Source: Mycolicibacterium peregrinum (GTDB taxonomy: Bacteria; Actinomycetota; Actinomycetes; Mycobacteriales; Mycobacteriaceae). Taken from it: a DNA stretch of 64,000 nucleotides. The translations under genes and the position numbers were made by a program. Positions 62,473 to 64,000 of the stretch are shown here, piece by piece. Numbering within the stretch: the first letter of the stretch is position 1; each line of letters starts with the position of its first letter. A model generated the notes under the pieces. That model did not search any database, was not told where the DNA came from, and saw nothing but the letters and a program-made list of their open reading frames with translations. The DNA lies in the NCBI RefSeq assembly GCF_001665785.1, contig NZ_LZSO01000037.1:1-64000 (forward strand), given 5' to 3'.

Positions 62473-62623
62473 GCCCCTGCCCCTCGCCGATTGCGCTGGA
62501 CAGTAGCAGCGCGCGCGTCGTCCGTCACCGGTGCGAAACCGGACCCCCACACCAAATGCCCCAATAACCGCCACCAGCAACATCCACCTCGGTAACGTCG
62601 GCAGAGATGCGGAGGGCACTGAC

Positions 62624-63673
62624 GTGTTGATGGCGGCGTTACGCGATCTGCAGTGGCGGCGACGGCGATTCCTGATCGCCGCCGTCGGTACGGGCCTGGT
62701 CTTCGCCATGACGCTGGTGTTGACGGGCCTGGCCCATGGTTTCCGCGTCGAGGCCGAACGCAGCGTCGACGCCCTGGGCCTGGACGCATACATGATCAAA
62801 GCGGGTGCGGCGGGCCCGTTCCTCGGCTCGGCACCGCTGCCGCTCACCGACGTTCAGCGTGCCGCCCGGCTGCCCGGCGTCACCACCGCCGTCCCGCTCG
62901 TCTACGGCTCCTCGACCATCCCCAACAACGGCACCCCGCGCAACGTCAACGTGTTCGGGGTACCCGAGGCTGGGCCGGGCACACCGGCCATCAAGGAAGG
63001 CCGGGCCCCACGTGCCACCGACGAGGTCGCGGTCTCGACGACGATGAACCAGCCGATCGGCTCCGATGTCGCGGTCGGCGCGGCGAAACTGCGCATCGTC
63101 GGCCTGGTCGACGACCTCACCGCCCTGGCCGCCCAGGACAACATCTACCTGACGGTCCCCGGCGCCCAACTACTGCTCTTCTCGGGCCAGAAGCTGATCT
63201 CCTCGGTCGGCATCGTCGGCAACCCGGGCCCACCACCACCGGAATTCCGGATCGTCGACCGCTCCGGCGCCATCGACGACATGGTGCGCCCACTGCGGGG
63301 TGCCAACCAGGCGATGAGCCTGATGGCCGGCCTGCTGTGGGCGGTCGCGGTGTTGATCGTCGGCTCGGTGATCTACCTGTCGGCGCTGGAACGCACGCGC
63401 GACTTCGCGGTGTTCAAGGCCGTCGGCGTGGCCAGCCGCTCCATCATGGCCGGTCTGGCGATGCAAGCCGTGACGGTGGCGCTGCTGGCCGCGGTGCTGG
63501 GCGCCGGGCTGTCCTTGCTGCTCGGACCGCTCTTCCCGATGCGTTGCGACGTGCCGACCGTGGCGTTCGTCGCGCTGCCGATCGTCGCAGTCGCGGTGGG
63601 CCTACTGGCCAGCGTGGCCGGACTGCGTCGCGCCGTGAACGTCGACCCCGCACTGGCATTCCGAGGTCCCTGA
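62624..63673 (+). CDS. FtsX-like ABC transporter permease
   Basis: The 349-residue product starts at GTG 62624, preceded by GGAGGG. It has the MacB/FtsX layout: one N-terminal helix (RRFLIAAVGTGLVFAMTLVL), a periplasmic domain of about 230 residues and three C-terminal helices with ALERTRDFAVFKAVGVASRS and AGLRRAVNVDPALAF, a typical FtsX end. The ATPase starts 2 bases after its stop, so they form one transporter, possibly for lipoproteins, lipids or peptides. Confidence 0.9.
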   Translation: MLMAALRDLQWRRRRFLIAAVGTGLVFAMTLVLTGLAHGFRVEAERSVDALGLDAYMIKAGAAGPFLGSAPLPLTDVQRAARLPGVTTAVPLVYGSSTIPNNGTPRNVNVFGVPEAGPGTPAIKEGRAPRATDEVAVSTTMNQPIGSDVAVGAAKLRIVGLVDDLTALAAQDNIYLTVPGAQLLLFSGQKLISSVGIVGNPGPPPPEFRIVDRSGAIDDMVRPLRGANQAMSLMAGLLWAVAVLIVGSVIYLSALERTRDFAVFKAVGVASRSIMAGLAMQAVTVALLAAVLGAGLSLLLGPLFPMRCDVPTVAFVALPIVAVAVGLLASVAGLRRAVNVDPALAFRGP

Positions 63674-63674
63674 T

Positions 63675-64000
63675 ATGGCTGATCTGATGGTCAAAGACCT
63701 CGTCGTGGAGTACTCCAGCGGCGGCTACGCGGTACGCCCGATCGACGGCCTCGACCTCGAAGTCCCCGCCGGATCGCTGTCAATCCTGTTGGGCCCCAGC
63801 GGTTGCGGGAAGACCACGCTCCTGTCGTGCCTGGGCGGGATCCTCAAACCGACTGCCGGCCGTATCGAGTTCGGCGACATCGACGTGACAACGCTCGACA
63901 AGAAGACGCTCTCGGACTACCGGCGCGACACCGTCGGCATCGTGTTCCAGGCCTTCAACCTGGTGCCCAGCCTGACCGCGCTGGAGAACGTGATGGTGCC
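63675..64000 (+). CDS. ABC transporter ATPase, LolD/MacB type (cut by window end)
   Basis: The reading frame starts at ATG 63675, one base after the permease stop, and runs off the end. It shows MADLMVKDLVVEYSSGGYAV, Walker A GPSGCGKTT, SCLGGILKPTAGRIEFGDID and the Q-loop GIVFQAFNLVPSLTALENV. The signature and Walker B motifs lie beyond the window. The close spacing shows it is the partner of the FtsX-like permease. Confidence 0.92.
   Translation, partial: MADLMVKDLVVEYSSGGYAVRPIDGLDLEVPAGSLSILLGPSGCGKTTLLSCLGGILKPTAGRIEFGDIDVTTLDKKTLSDYRRDTVGIVFQAFNLVPSLTALENVMV

Noticed and set aside
1..64000. tRNA, rRNA, CRISPR arrays or complete insertion sequences
   Set aside because: I saw no regularly spaced repeat-spacer pattern, cloverleaf-like sequence, rRNA block or transposase motif in the window; short RNAs cannot be excluded by eye.

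Overview
The window looks like chromosome of a fast-growing mycobacterium (Mycolicibacterium type). It is high in GC, and most intact genes resemble mycobacterial families: a YkuD L,D-transpeptidase with two N-terminal domains, an Arr rifamycin ADP-ribosyltransferase, an EspC-like type VII secretion protein, a Ddn-type F420-dependent protein, an acyl-CoA synthetase and many small secreted proteins or lipoproteins. The first 18 bases match the Tn5/Nextera mosaic end, so the left edge is a contig end with residual adapter. The right edge cuts an ABC ATPase gene.

Layout. 0-8.6 kb: secreted alpha/beta hydrolase, TetR regulator, envelope proteins, L,D-transpeptidase, LOG-family protein, prfC. 8.6-15.5 kb: Ca2+/H+ antiporter, then an NCS1 permease-amidase operon and a LysR regulator divergent from an iron alcohol dehydrogenase; both promoter regions carry the palindrome GTGCA-N4-TGCAC. 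15.5-25.2 kb: secreted beta-propeller lipoprotein, a broken multi-membrane gene, MscS channel, OPT transporter, and two divergent genes (GltS-like, zinc metallopeptidase) that have both lost their 5' halves. 25.2-29.2 kb: GntR-controlled catabolic operon (single-cysteine racemase-like enzyme, MFS transporter, DUF6282-like hydrolase) with two GGTATACC sites 126 bp apart. 29-34 kb: intact paralogue of the broken membrane gene, an orphan immunity-like protein, a frameshifted HNH nuclease, pnuC and a frameshifted nadR.

34.1-42.3 kb is the most distinctive region, a defence island: C5 cytosine methyltransferase, DUF262 protein, Z1-domain NTPase and a PD-(D/E)XK protein of the DUF4420 type, all on one strand and tightly packed, plus a small accessory protein. 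I read it as a Z1-type restriction-modification system in which a DUF262 protein takes the place where related systems have a MORC/MutL-like ATPase.

42.7-46.8 kb: TetR-controlled detoxification operon (Old Yellow Enzyme, DJ-1/PfpI, acetoacetate decarboxylase family) and a tyrosine-phosphatase-like gene. 46.8-48.9 kb: a compact type VII secretion effector locus (EspC-like partner, WXG-type protein with C-terminal amidase domain, membrane-anchored immunity candidate). 49-54.7 kb: zinc-ribbon SDR, arr, a Mut7-C RNase-like gene following hipBA (three operator repeats at 26-bp spacing), and an ERCC4-Lsr2 fusion. 54.7-64 kb: F420 protein, lipoproteins, Ser/Thr kinase, PASTA protein, acyl-CoA synthetase and an FtsX/ABC export pair.

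At least six genes or candidates are interrupted by one-base indels, mostly in or beside short G/C runs. Some are probably real decay (the peptidase is also truncated), but sequencing or assembly error must be excluded for nadR, the HNH gene, the type VII effector and the small secreted peptide.
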